A stretch of DNA of 64,000 bases from Epiperipatus broadwayi (taxonomy: Eukaryota > Onychophora > Udeonychophora > Euonychophora > Peripatidae). Each line of letters begins with the position of its first letter. Position 1 is the first letter of the stretch. The position numbers and the translations under genes were made by a program. This document shows, in pieces, positions 1 through 11,600 of this stretch. The stretch lies in the NCBI GenBank assembly GCA_028023455.1, contig JAQFVV010000031.1, positions 9,044,093 to 9,108,092 of the forward strand. The letters are read 5' to 3'. The notes under the pieces were generated by a model that was not told where the DNA came from, ran no database searches, and worked only from the letters and a program-made list of their open reading frames with translations.

Positions 1-137
1 GGTTTGAAAATTGATGCAATTTGGTCACAGAGAGACACAATATGTGATGAGTATTGATTAAACCATTTGGCCAATGTGTCCACTCTATTCAGGGAATTCA
101 TCCCCCTTATATTAAGTCCTGCTATATTGAGCCTCAT
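1..137 (-). CDS. Tx1/L1-type LINE ORF2, N-terminal start of the AP endonuclease (partial)
   Basis: Reading leftward from an ATG at 137-135, the frame stays open to the window edge (about 45 codons). It begins MRLNIAGLNIRGMNSLNRVD and continues with a TLAKWFNQY stretch. This is how apurinic-type endonuclease domains of L1/Tx1 LINEs start: a beta-strand with LNxRG followed by a helix ending in W/F. That domain nicks target DNA to prime reverse transcription. The expected LQETH-like motif is not clean here (SLCDQ in its place), so the copy may be inactive. It lies just 3' of the broken ORF1 on the same strand, the normal ORF1-ORF2 order. The rest of ORF2 is outside the window. The endonuclease call is an inference from a short stretch. 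Confidence 0.6.
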   Translation of the reverse strand, partial: MRLNIAGLNIRGMNSLNRVDTLAKWFNQYSSHIVSLCDQIASIFK

Positions 138-293
138 GAGGCATTATTTTAACAGATAAATATTGTGTATTTATTGGGAAATTGGTGATAATTTGGTAAT
201 GATTAATTAAGTTTTGAATGTGTGATCATGCACTCAGCAACTATTAGTCCTGCCAAGAGGACATATACCAGCTTTTGCTTTTGATGTTCTGGA

Positions 294-914
294 TCACAAG
301 CCATCCATGTAAGAAACTCCAGTACTAACTTCTTGCAGATCCACTATCTGGCCAGAGCCCCCCTCCCCAGAATCTTTGTAATGCAGGCCTTCAACAGAGT
401 CTGGTTCAATGTCCAATGTCCTGGAGGCCTTAGGTACATTTAATTTAATGTCCTTACCCGGAACAAAGGTTTGGCAAGGTTTGCTTGTATCTTTATTGGG
501 TAATTCATAACTTTTTGCTTGACTATCTGCCTTAGGAACAGGTTTGCATTTTTTCCCAGGTTTCTGGGGGATAATATATTCAGAGTCTGAGGAGTCCATG
601 CTTTTGTTTTTTTTTTTTCGAGTATAATTTGTTCACTGAAGATTTGGAATCCGTATTTTGTTCATTTACCTTCCTTTTGTTGAGCAGGGTAAAGGGGAAG
701 TCTCCTCCCATGACCAAACATGCTAAGCAAAAGATTCATCCAATGCACATATGGAGAGTGTGTGTAAAGAGTCAGGGTTGACCTTATCAACAGGAGACAA
801 TAAAGAACATGTGGAGTTTCTTACTGTTTCAGATGCTGAAAGAACCACTGGAGATGTTAGAGGACAAGTGGAGCTTTCTCTTGGTTCAGATGCTACAAAG
901 TCAGGCCTGGACAT
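294..914 (-). pseudogene. Tail of LINE ORF1, frameshifted and broken
   Basis: Two open pieces (723-914 and 294-599) lie in the same minus-strand frame, which differs from that of the zinc-knuckle part upstream, so a frameshift lies near 905-914. The peptides are Ser/Thr/Pro- and Lys-rich (for example MDSSDSEYIIPQKPGKK), have no recognisable fold, and are separated by stops at about 600-720, where a poly(T) run sits on the plus strand. Low-complexity tails after the zinc knuckles are common in ORF1 proteins of Tx1-type elements. I infer membership of the same element from strand, order and spacing, not from a sequence match. Confidence 0.45.
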
Positions 915-2124
915 GAGAATCTCCAGTCTGCATCACTGTACTAGAGTTACAGAGGTGAGTTTTGCTTTTAATTCTTTTGCAATTATGGCAAATTCTGGCT
1001 GGGCAGTCCCTCACTAAGTGGTCTCTCTGGTGGCAGAAGAAACACAGTGGAAAAATGCCACAGAATGTAAGAACAAGAGGGGAAGTGTCCATATAGTAGA
1101 GAGTGGAAATGTCATTGGGGTTTGTTTCCCTATTCAGGGAAATATCACAGAAGGCAATATTCAAATAAACTGGAAGGTCTATGCCCTTAATCAGTTGATA
1201 TCTAATGTTTGATACTTTGCCATAGGGCCTGAGTATTTGCTGTAAATCACTCTCCCTGAATTTAAGATAGCAATTCCTTATTTTGCCTGACAAGATTGTA
1301 GGATGATTCATATTAATATTTCAAATAATTTTCCCATCAAGATATTTGAAGGATTTTTGGAAGATTAATTAGTGAGTGGGATTGTTGAACTCAATTACCA
1401 TGTATACCATGTATCGATTATTGGGATGTTGCAGAATTTTATGAATCAGATTCCATAATTTTTTCTTTGTTATCTCATAATATAGTTCATTAATGGGGAA
1501 TTTAAATAGATCACAAGAAGGGTTGGTGACAGCTAAGATAGAGGTGTTTTCACTTTGGAAATTAAAAAATGATTTATGCAATTAGGGAGAAATAGTCTTA
1601 TTGAATCTGTTTACTATTGAGTCAATTTCTTTTTGCTCCATATTTAGATTGAGTATGTTGGGATTGCTACAAATATCAGTTAAATTCTCTTCAATCTCTT
1701 CATCACATAAATTGACTAAATCTTTGTGATTTTTTGAAGCTTCCCATGCCATAACATTAGGCTCACTAAGGCCTACCTGTGTAATGTTAGCATAGGAGGG
1801 TTTGCTGTCAATTAATATCTTAGGTTGATTTTTGGAAGGAGAGGCATTTAAATTGGAAGACTTTATGTTAGTTTTGTTATTTTTATCAATTTTTTTATTA
1901 ATATTTTGAGAAAATTTTGACTTATTAGAAAAATTAAAAGAAAATTTACCATTGCTATTTTCTAAGCTTGGGAAATCTAAATTTTTAACGATCTCACTGG
2001 AGGCTTCATTTTGAAGATTGTTGGTTTGAAATTTGTATTGTGGATCCTCTGTGGTGAACTTTTGAGAACAGGTAATTTTTTGACAGTAGCATCTCTGGAT
2101 GGAGTGGTAGGCTGCAAAGAACAA
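901..2124 (-). pseudogene. Tx1/L1-type LINE ORF1 (gag-like zinc-knuckle protein) with three in-frame stops
   Basis: A single minus-strand frame can be followed from 2124 to 901, interrupted by TAA at about 1582, TAA at about 1366 and TGA near 1320. The first part (1582-2124) is Asn/Ser/Lys-rich and probably disordered. The middle part (1369-1581) has an RRM-like look. The last part has an LRPYGKVSNIRYQ segment followed by a CCHC knuckle, CFFCHQRDHLVRDC (about 1003-1044; C-x2-C-x4-H-x4-C), and a second Cys/His cluster, CHNCKRIKSKTHLC. This arrangement matches nucleic-acid-binding ORF1 proteins of Tx1/L1 LINEs, which coat the element RNA. An overlapping frame at 1977-2180 may hold the original N-terminus, which would imply one frameshift. 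The zinc knuckle is clear. The clade is an inference supported by the adjacent ORF2 start. Confidence 0.7.
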
Positions 2125-2222
2125 AAACCTGTGTTTTTTTCCATTTCTAAGATGGCTTTTCTTTCAGCTGCAAAGAACAAAAACCTGTGATTTTTTCCAT
2201 TTCCAAGATGGCTTTTCTTTCA
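2111..2222 (-). repeat. 56-bp tandem duplication at the 5' end of the Tx1-type LINE
   Basis: The segment starting gctgcaaagaacaaaaacct at 2111 is repeated from 2167 with only a few changes; the period is 56 bp over two copies. In element orientation it spans the 5' untranslated region and the first codons of ORF1, and each copy contains a possible ATG context. Tandem monomers at the 5' end are known in several LINE families, where they carry promoter activity. Whether this pair does so here is unknown. Confidence 0.8.
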
Positions 2223-2700
2223 GCTTGTTCCATTGAAGGTTCTGAAGACAGCTATTAGTTTCTTCAGAATCAAGCAACTTATCCACTCTTAATTAAGCAG
2301 AAAGGTAAGAAGTTCAATTATCAAAGAAAATGGTTTTCACAAGGAAAGACACAGAAAAAAACTAACTTTCTAGAAGAGCCTAGGAATCAATGAAGTCAAC
2401 TCCAAGCTATAGAGGGCGCTATTTGTTTACTGCTTCTTCTTGTTCTTTAAACATTTGCAAACATTCGTTTTCTGTCAATACTTTCTTTCTAATGGGATTA
2501 CCTTTTTGGTTTTCATGATTCTATGCCCTTGGGTTGCATATTTTCTTTTCAGTTCCTAATTTCATAATCAAATGTCTTTCTCATCCTCTAACATGGTTTT
2601 CATGGTGTATATGTATTACATCATTTTTACCCCTAATAATTACCATATAATTTGACAAAATCTTTTCTACAGTGCCTTTAAACGAAGTTTTACTCAACAC
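2223..2700. other. Gap between LINE 5' end and Gypsy integrase end
   Basis: No open frame or named repeat is recognised. The stretch includes gagggcgct near 2412 and pyrimidine-rich runs. It may hold the 3' untranslated region or LTR of the Gypsy element to the right, but I could not find a matching second LTR near 6.9 kb. Confidence 0.4.
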
Positions 2701-3430
2701 ATCATGAATCTATACTGTGACTCTGATTTTGAATTTCATGTTACCATAATTACTTTGGCTTACTCCATTACCCTTTGGATTAATTAATGACAGTTTCATT
2801 CTTAATCTTCTTCCCAGTAGTTCTGCAGGAAAACTCCTGTTACTGTGCAAGTCAGCGAATGTTGCCAAAGCATTACTTTCCTGCAGAGTATTTTGTAAAA
2901 AGCTCTTTTTAATTTGTTGCACTGCTTTTTTAGCCATGCTATTTAATTCAGGATGCTATGGAGGGATAATAATATGTTGAAATCCATTCTCTTTAAAATA
3001 TTTTTGCATTGTATGACTCATGAAACCAGTTGTGTTATCTGAAACTATGATTTCCAGTAATCTCTGTCAAACACTTTATTATTTCCCTGTGCTTGTATTT
3101 TTTACTTCATAGTATTCTGTCCACTTTGAAAATGCACTATTACTATTAATATAATTTTTCCTGTGATTGGTCCTGCATGAGAAATGTGCAATCTCTCCCA
3201 TGGTGTGGTTGTATTAGGCCATTCGTATAATTATTTGCCAGAAGTGCCATCTGTCTGGCAAGTATTGCACATCTTTACATAATTTTCAGTCCACATTTTA
3301 GGCCACTAGACATAACTACAAGCCAACCATTTTGCTCCCACTATTCCTGGATGACCTTTTTGCAACAGTTCTAATACATGACTATGACCTGTGGGCAGTA
3401 TTACTGTTTTATCCTTTATTATTATACATC
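2700..3430 (-). pseudogene. Ty3/Gypsy integrase, degenerate
   Basis: On the minus strand the HHCC zinc-binding module is readable at 3245-3430: GHSHVLELLQKGHPG, a SYV-stop-WPKMW stretch (TAG at about 3306-3308 where Trp is usual), then CNTCQT. The catalytic core follows, with PWERLHISHAGP at about 3170-3215. The Asp expected in the HID motif is Ser here, so the first catalytic residue is lost. Several frameshifts follow. The C-terminal part reads SFPAELLGRRLRMKL (about 2800-2845), the usual segment after the last integrase helix in Gypsy elements. Integrase inserts element cDNA into the genome. This copy cannot be functional. Order and strand agree with the RT to its right. Confidence 0.85.
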
Positions 3431-3699
3431 CCTTGCATACTGACAACCTTTCCCTGTTTTCTCAAAACCCTTGATTTAAATACTTGGTTGGTTTTGTTTT
3501 AGGCCATCCTTCCTTATTCATTTGTTCAATATCTGGTATCCCTGATTATCTTTTGCCTATTTTTCTACTGTTTCACTGTTTATTATGCTTGATTTCATAC
3601 AGTCAATATAATTCACCTCAATTTCTAAATTTATAGATTGTAGTCTATATGTGCATCTAGATAAAGCAGACTTTGTGTGTGATATCTTTTCCTTTTTTG

Positions 3700-4990
3700 T
3701 AATGTAACTGATAATCATATGCAGCCAAAATATTCTGCCTATGTAACATCCATTCGGGTGCTAATTTGTCATGGGCAAAAACATCAAATAATAGCTTATG
3801 GGCAGTAAATATTTCAAAATTTCTCTGCCATATATATTGGTAAAATTTTTATAGTGCAAATACAGTTACCAATGTTTCTTTATTAATTTCACTATAATTG
3901 TTTCTGCATTTGAGAGAGTGCATGAAGCATACACCATTGGCTACTCTACCTTTTTACCAGGGTGTGCTAATACTATCCCTACACCATATCAGAAGTTATT
4001 TGCAGTTTTTTCTCATTATCATATTGCACTGATAATTTATCTGACATTAACAGTGCCTTTGATTTCTCAAATGCTAACTCTAGTGTGTTCACTGCCATTT
4101 TTGATATTTTCTTAGCAAATTATATAATGTTTTTAGTTATCATTGTTTTGTTGTTTAGAAATGGTCTATAAAAGTTTATTAATTCTGAAATGCTTGCAAT
4201 TGTTTTATGTTTTGGAATTTGTTTACATCTTTTATTGCTTTGATTTTCTCAGGAAATGTCTTTTTCCCTCTGTCTGAAATAAGGTGGCCTAAAAAACTAA
4301 TCCTTGGGTTTACCACAGACATTTTTCCTTCATTCAATTTAACTCCTGTCCTACTTAGTCCTCACAAACTCTTAATATTCTGTCTCTTAAGTCTTTTACT
4401 GTCACTGCAGTAAATAAAATATCATCAAAATACAATATGACTGCTGCTAATCTATTTAAAATGTGGTCAATTTTCACTTGGAAAATTTTGAAAGCCATGG
4501 AGATACCAAATGGAAGTCTATTACAGCACTGTTAAAGTTAAGATTTGAGCTGTTTTTTCTGTAACCTTGATCTGATGATACACAGAAATTCATATCTAAT
4601 TTGGCAAAAAACATTGCATCTGTTAACCGAGTTAGCACTTCTGTTACATTCCTTACTGTATATACTCATTTATTTAGGTATTTGTTCATAGTGACTTTAT
4701 AATCCTTACAAATTCCCAATTTTCTCATATGGCTTAGTGATGACTACTATTGACATTGCCCAATCCACTGTCTCGACCTACATTAATATATTCTCGCTAA
4801 CCAGTGATATCATTTTCCCCATTACTTTTTCTTTTTGTGCCAATGGTAATGTTCTGGCTTTACAGATAAGAGGATATGCTTCTTCCACCAACTGACTATG
4901 GACAGGGTTTGATACTATTAGCCCTAATTTATTTGCAAATAATTTTGGGAATCTTTGCTTTATCTCTTGTCTGTTTGACATATTGTTCAT
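3700..4990 (-). pseudogene. Ty3/Gypsy reverse transcriptase and RNase H, degenerate
   Basis: The start of RT is seen at 4778-4990 (FPKLFANKLGLI, then KARTLPLAQKEKV). The catalytic motif appears as YFDD at 4421-4432, where Y[LIMV]DD is usual. The connection has VNPRISFLGHLISDRG (about 4275-4325) and KQLQAFQN followed by a stop. RNase H is marked by LQITSD and YGVGIVLAHPGKK (about 3940-4005) and then YASCTLSNAE. The order RT, thumb, RNase H, then integrase is the Ty3/Gypsy order, as opposed to copia. Many stops and at least several frameshifts break the frame. The family is a K02A2.6-like/Mag-type Gypsy by overall motif style (inference). Confidence 0.88.
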
Positions 4991-5061
4991 AGCATTCCCT
5001 TTAATAGTTATACATAACTTTTTAAACCAGTCCCATCCTATTAATGCAAGGATTTTTCCCT

Positions 5062-5268
5062 TTACTTTATATGTATAGGTAATTTTACTCTTTTATTTCT
5101 GTACTTTATAGGTACTATCAGATAACTTATCATTCCTAGTTTATTTTGACTGACACCTATAGCTCTGATAGATGTCTCTTTAATTGATATTGTTTGTACA
5201 TTCTCCCTAAGCTGTTTCCATAGCTTATCTGAGATCAATGTTATGCCAGACCTGCTATCAATTTTCAT
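5062..5268 (-). pseudogene. Retroviral-type aspartic protease remnant of the Gypsy element
   Basis: This open piece begins MKIDSRSGITLISDKLWKQL. It lies directly upstream (in element orientation) of the RT and fits the start of a retropepsin, where D-[ST]-G-[SA] is the active-site loop followed by a hydrophobic strand and SxxLW. Here the loop reads D-S-R-S: the essential Gly is Arg, so the active site is lost. Retropepsins cut the Gag-Pol polyprotein. The position between the gag zinc knuckle (about 5425-5500) and RT supports the call more than the short match does. Confidence 0.7.
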
Positions 5269-5414
5269 TTATAATTTTTTATAAAAGATTTCTAGTCATA
5301 ACATAAACTTATTTTGCCTACTTATTTCTCATATTGTTGATATTCATAATATTGTCTGTTGCAATTCCCTCTGTTTTTATTTTTCACTGCTACTCCTAAC
5401 TGGCTTTTGTTCTT

Positions 5415-6830
5415 ACTTTCCCTACATATTTTTTCCAAATGTCCTTGCTATTTAGAGTTATGGCACCTTTCATTTCAAAATTTGCATGCTCTATTCACGT
5501 ACCCAGCTTTTCACAACAAAAACAATTTATTCTTTTCCTTGGGCTATTGCTTTTATCCTACTTCTATCTATCAGTTTTTCCAATTTTATTTTTAAAACAT
5601 GCTGCTTGCTCTATTATCAGCTCATGAGCCACTCCCTTCTTGATGTAATACTAAATCATCCATGCACTTTACTACTGTTACTCAATGCTTTATTTACCAC
5701 CCTCTTTTACAGTTGACACACAGTTTTAATTGCCCCAGAAAACTTCTTCAGAACAACAACATAATACAAACATAAGAATAAATATACATGAACCTACAAT
5801 TTACATTCTACATATACATCTTATAATCATCATCTACTTATTACCCTTTAAATATTATATACTTTTTTGGCCTTTTTTATATTTTATATTTATTAATTAA
5901 AACCTCCTATATATAATATCTTTTACATTTTACATTATTATTATTCATTTTACTAACAATCAACATTTATAATTTATTCATTCAATAATTTATAATTTAT
6001 TTTAATATATATTATTATTTTAAACACATTTTAACACACTTTTACATCACCTAACATCGACTGCTAAATTCAAATTTTAAAAATTTACCATTATACTTTT
6101 AGTAGCTCCTTCTTTAAATTTTACACTTATATTATTAGAAGCTTCATGACCCTTTTTTTATATAACTAAATTTCTTTTAAAAAAATATTTTACTTTGTCA
6201 TAATTTTTTCCAGGCCCAAATCTCTATTCAAAATTGGCTTAATATTATTAATACAAATAGCCTCTTTTATTTTTTATTCTTTATATTATCTGTAAATTGT
6301 ATCATCCTTATACAATCCATTTCAACCATCATGCCCGGTTGTTAATTAATAGCTGACTCAAAACTTAAATCTGTTTCCATCAGCAGGTTTTGTCTGAATC
6401 TATCACCTAATAGACCCCTGATCTAGTATAGTAACTCATCCACATAATCACCATATAAGCAATCTATTGCTGATTTTTTGATGTTATGCCATACTGTTTT
6501 ACCATTTTGCCCTTAATTTGTCTTCTATTTCTTAAAGACAACCTGGTTATATATTTAGACTATCTGGGGCTAAAATGATCATTTAATTTTTTGACTAACT
6601 CTTCATATGATATGTCTCCTTTATAAGTATGTCATAATACTTATTATATCTATTACCCTTTTTCCCACTAAACATATTAGTTCAGCTACCTTTCTCTTAT
6701 TGTTTTCAATCTCAATGAGCAAGAAAAATGCTCTAACTGCAAAGCATATAGAGATCATTCCCTAGCATCACTAACATTGAATTCCAATATCTCGGACTGT
6801 CCTAATGACATTTTTTTCTAGATTCAAAAA
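5415..6830 (-). pseudogene. Gypsy gag remnant: capsid-like region and damaged zinc knuckle
   Basis: Three gag parts are readable on the minus strand. At 6640-6830 there is an FNVSDAREW-like start, then LEHFF and KRKVAELICLVG. At 6540-6635 there is YEELVKKLNDHFSP. At 6350-6480 there is YGDYVDELLY-stop-IRG and later LLMETDLSFESA. These match the capsid pattern of Gypsy gag proteins (a helix with HF.P, then LRDRFV..G and a basic run to DLTFE.A). Near 5425-5466 a CCHC knuckle reads C-HN-S-K-stop-QG-H-LEKI-C, so its second Cys has become Ser and a stop lies inside. The region is full of stops and frameshifts. It completes the 5' half of the 2.7-6.8 kb element. Plus-strand open frames at 5359-5716 are antisense artefacts. 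Confidence 0.7.
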
Positions 6831-7670
6831 CCCCTACTGTGACTCGTTTACTTTGTTAAATCCTTACAGTCAGGGTTCAAATATGACTGTGCCAAGTTTG
6901 TTGAGTATTCAACCATGAAGCTGAATGCCAACAAAACAACAAAAATTATAGGCTATATGTTTTAAAGGAACACTTCAAATAAAGTTGAAAATATATTTAT
7001 TTACATTAATATACATAACACATTATATAAAATTGCACCTTCAGTAAACAACAAATCGCAAATTGCTTTATATTCTAAAATGTTAATAATGAACTAAAAT
7101 GAACTGAATTTAGACATAATAAAATGAAATTATGCAAGATGACATTTTAATTATTCTTAAAATAAAATACATATATTTTACATTTGATCAAGTTTGAAAA
7201 TGAAATGTCAAAATAAATTGCATATGAAATTTAAAATAATAAAAGATCAGATCAAAGTATTATCTCCTATATCTATGTCTTTACAACTATTTGAAATTAT
7301 ATGTATATTGTACCCTATTGAAATTTGAAGTAAATTTCAATATGTGGTGAAATGTCAATTGTATTTCTTTTCTTAATTGATTTTAATAGTGAATGTGTTG
7401 GTCTATGAGTATTAAAATGTTACTATGGCAACAATAATATTAAAGCTAGACACGTTTATTACTAAATGCAATATAAAAATATGAATTGATTTTAAAATGC
7501 ACAAATAAATAATAGTTTATTGTTTTGATAAAATTCTTCTTCTTCCTTTATTATATGTATTTTTATTAGTGCATACACAAGTAGTAGATTACAAAAAACA
7601 CACACTAATATTTAACATCTTAATATATGCCTGTTGTTTTGTTTATATATGTGTTTCTATATTGGGAAGA

Positions 7671-7706
7671 TATATATATATATATATATCTTATATATAT
7701 ATCTAT

Positions 7707-7789
<83 letters not shown>
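7671..7789. repeat. (TA)n followed by (GA)n microsatellite
   Basis: An interrupted TA run (7671-7739) changes directly into a pure AG run of about 50 bases (7740-7789). Open frames across it encode only Tyr-Ile and Arg-Glu repeats and are not genes. Confidence 0.97.
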
Positions 7790-7792
<3 letters not shown>

Positions 7793-10052
7793 ATATATTT
7801 CCAGTATAGTGTGGTAAGAATGTATTATAAATTATTATAGTTTGTGTTGAATTAAATAATATTTGTATTTTTAAAACATAAATATTATTTATTATATGCA
7901 ATAATTGTGAAATATTTGTTTTTATTTGTTATTATTGTTGTGTAATAAATTTCTATTTTTGGAATGTTGGATAAATTTGACATTAGAGTTATAGCATTAA
8001 CTTAGTTTTTATGATTCAATTAAAAAGATTATAAATAGAATGAATGGTTTTAACTCTAGGTCTTATATTCATACTTCGATAGAAACAAATCTAAGTTTTT
8101 TGATATAATTTTTTTTAAATTTATTTTTAAGAGTATATGTTTATTAACTATATAAAATGATGGTGTGAAAAGAATATTTGTCAAGAAAACTGTAATGATT
8201 TATCAACAATTTGCTAAATGAATGAGAATTTACTAAAATAATGAAAAGTAATTCATTGCCTTCAAAATCTTCAGAATATGGATATCACTTACGTTTTAAT
8301 AATGGAATGTAAAAGCTAATAACAGAAAATTGTATATGATTATTTTTATCTGCAGATATAGTTTTGTGATATGGATGTGTTATTTCAACAGAAAAATTGG
8401 TTGATTTTACATTACATTGTCATTGGGAGAAACCAGAATCTGTTCATTCACAATATCTTATAGTATCAAATACCTGCTAAATGGAGGGATAACTGTAATA
8501 TTTGAAAAATATAAAAATTAATAAAATGTGCTTCATATCATGTATTTCATGATATTTATTTATTTGGAGTATCAAAATATTGCCAAATCATAATTCAAGG
8601 AATAGACATTGGAACTGTGATATTATTTTGAAGTGTCATATTGAAGGATGATTAATCAGGTTGTATGCTAATATGTATTATTATTTTTTTACCTATGTAT
8701 ATAATTATTATTATGCTTTAAGATAAATAATCTTTTGTTTTATGTGCTTGGAATATAAGAGAGTTAATGAAGTAATCTAAATTTATATCTCAAATTTTAA
8801 TAATTATAAACTTGATTTAAAACATCTCCTTATTCATTGGTTAGTGATTATTTTAGTAATATATAACTTATAAATATTGAGAATCTAAATAAACAAAAAC
8901 ATAAGAAACATTCATTGGTATTTTATTTAGAACAAGTGAATGAAAAGGCAGACTTATGTTTACTGTCTTCCATTTCACTTAATTATTATAAACATTAGAA
9001 ATATCATTAACTCTACCAAGTTTCACTATTTTTCTGACAGCTTTCTTTGTTCTTACTAGATTTAATAGATTTAAGTTTTTAATTTTCATTTTGTTATTAA
9101 ATCTTTATTATTTATCAGATTATAATAAATTTGACCTCATTCCATAGATATTTTTGTTTAAAAATTAAATTTTAAAAAATCACATTTGATTTCTGGAATT
9201 ATTTTTAAAAATATATTTATTTAAAACAAAACCAGATGGAGCTGATTCACTTAATAAAATTAATGATATCTTGTTTCAAATATGATTTAAAAATCTAAAC
9301 AATTTTTTAATAACTACTAAACCTATCAAATTATGCTTTAAAAGTTTACAATTTTTTTGTAATTTTTGTGATATTGCTAAATATAATACCAATCAGGTGA
9401 ATGATCTTGTTTTTTAGACAGCTGTGTTTCCTGTGATCATAATCTCTATAATAACAATATTTAGAAGAAAATATTCTTTAATATTTAAAAATAAATAATT
9501 TCTATACAAAATAAATATACAATAACTTTTATTTTTCATTTTTAATAATTATTATACAATTATGATTAATTATTATATAATTATGATACCAATACAATCA
9601 AAAACTTTTTAAAAACTGAAGCTTTTAGACCACCATAACATTTTTTCCAAGTGAACATGCAAGATTTGAGATCACAAAATATATAATGGGTAATCATCAT
9701 TGGCAGAGTTTACAATCATTTGTTGGACTGTCTCTTGGATTCCAATCTATCTATTCATTTTTTTGTATTTTAAATATTAGAAAATAAATATACATGAATT
9801 TTAAAGACGTAAAAAAAAAGCTTCGCAAAATTTTCAGAAGAGGGTGAAAAACACAAATTTAAATTTTAAAAAATTGAAGGAAGTATCTGTTCAACATATT
9901 TAATGTCATATAATGTTATACATATTTTAGATTAAATGTTTTATAGGTGAAGTTCAATGTACAATCACCTATGTTATTAAATTAAATTTAATGGAGAATA
10001 TATCTCATACTATTTAATTGGATTATATATATTTTAAATGTTCATAGTTTGT

Positions 10053-10054
<2 letters not shown>

Positions 10055-10116
<62 letters not shown>
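10055..10116. repeat. (TA)n microsatellite
   Basis: An unbroken AT/TA dinucleotide run of about 60 bases. The open frames reading through it on the minus strand give Tyr-Ile repeats only. Confidence 0.97.
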
Positions 10117-10118
<2 letters not shown>

Positions 10119-10228
10119 AATCGTTTTGCTGTGTAGGGTGAATAAATATAATAGTTGTTGTGTGGTATAATATGATTGAGTAACAAATAAATTGGTTTAA
10201 GGGGGTGGGGAATATATATATATATATA

Positions 10229-11561
10229 ATGAAGCATTTTGCCCATCTGACTAGGTCCCTGTTACACATGAAATGCATGAGTTGATCAAGTTATGGAAAA
10301 ATAAAAAAGTTTCATTCCTATTTCTAAAAACATAACTATATTTCCTGATCAACTCTACCTAGTAATTGTTATGATTTATGCTAATGATGAAATCAGCTTT
10401 TATTTTATTTATAAGGGTGCCAGGATTCATATAAGAATCCACTGAAATCTGTCACATCATGTCTCAAAAATTAAAAAGAAAAATGCTTTTAAAAGAATCG
10501 GTATCATATTTTGCCATAACAAAGATTATTTTCTAGATATTAGTATTCCTGAAGCTTAGTCAACACATATTGGCAAAGGTAAATTATATTTTCAAATCTT
10601 ACTAAACTAATATTAATAAATTTAATAATAATCATTAATAACATACAATGAAAGGTTGATATTAGAAATAAATATTTTTATTCTAACAATTAAAATGTTT
10701 AAATATAAATTACTAATTAAATAAAACTGGAGAGAACACATGCTAATCCAGCCATGAATCCATTAATAAAAATAACAGTTAAACAATTAAAGTTCTTGGG
10801 TAAACAATAGTTTCTTGAATAAAAAATTACAGTCTCCATCGGGATTATTTTAAGCTTATTTTTTTAAGTGTTATTTGCAAACTTAAAGTCACAATCAGGA
10901 ATAATGAATCATAGCTTACCGGTAAGTTTAGCAAGTTCACGAAGCTTTAGATTACTATGCATATTTTTTTTTGTGGGAGAATGAGCTCAGCTATCAGTTA
11001 TAAGTTCGTCTCGGTCTATCCTACTGGTTTGTCAAGAAAGCTTTTCTGGTGTCTGTCTTCAGGAATGATGTCAGCTAAAGCCCTGGTCCATTCCAACATG
11101 CAGAATTATATCAGTGTAGAGTGGTACTGGATATATTTTTGTTATCCAGTACCAACCACAGGAAAAACAGACAAAACAAGACATTCATCTAACTGGTCTC
11201 TTCCTTTTTATATTTGGGGTCCAGTTTTCAGACTTCTGCACATACCTTTTGTTTGTCAAAAATACATGTTGATAATCTTGTGCATTTTTTTGTATTTTTC
11301 AGTTACAAAGTTTTTATTTTTTAGCATAATTCTGCCATCTTTAATTAGTAATTTGTGTGTCTTTGTTCTCTCCAATTTTTACTTTTATTTTTAATTAGAT
11401 AAAAAAAATATGGACAAAAAATTTGACTTTCATTGTATGTTTTAAAAAAATAAATTATACAAAGAAAAAAAAAATAATTTATCTTTTTTAATAATAGCTA
11501 AATTTACTTTTTCGTAGCTTTACCAATACCAATATATTTGTACCATATATAAATAAATGGT

Positions 11562-11596
<35 letters not shown>
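10229..11596 (+). repeat. Unclassified 1.35-kb interspersed repeat, copy 1
   Basis: This segment is closely similar, in inverted orientation, to 37680-39602. By eye the match runs at close to 90 percent over most of its length, from aatgaagcattttgcc on the left to the ggtaccattt/tggtac stretch on the right. Both outer ends abut TA microsatellites (10213-10228 and 11564-11596). No terminal inverted repeats, reverse transcriptase or transposase were seen. A 145-codon open frame at 10957-11394 lies inside but is Phe/Leu/Ser-rich, ends in low complexity and is not preserved as an open frame in the other copy, so I do not call it a gene. The element class is unknown. Confidence 0.8.

Positions 11597-11600
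<4 letters not shown>

Larger units (their letters stand above)
6831..10228. other. AT-rich DNA, no gene seen
   Basis: About 3.4 kb with dense stops in all frames, homopolymer A/T runs and no recognised domain. It contains the TA/GA microsatellite at 7671-7789 and the TA run at 10055-10116. The 5' LTR of the Gypsy element would be expected near 6.9-7.3 kb but I could not identify one. Confidence 0.5.

Noticed and set aside
3918-4413. Plus-strand frames of 65-68 codons
   Set aside because: Antisense to RT and RNase H of the Gypsy element.
5359-5716. Three overlapping plus-strand frames
   Set aside because: Antisense to the decayed gag/zinc-knuckle part of the Gypsy element.
7569-7840. Open frames of 68-82 codons on the plus strand
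   Set aside because: They run through the TA/GA microsatellite and encode Tyr-Ile and Arg-Glu repeats.
10042-10278. Open frames of 63-78 codons on the minus strand
   Set aside because: They are made by two TA runs; no motif outside the repeats.
10957-11394. 145-codon plus-strand frame
   Set aside because: It lies inside an interspersed repeat, is not maintained in the second copy at 38.5-39.0 kb and has no domain.
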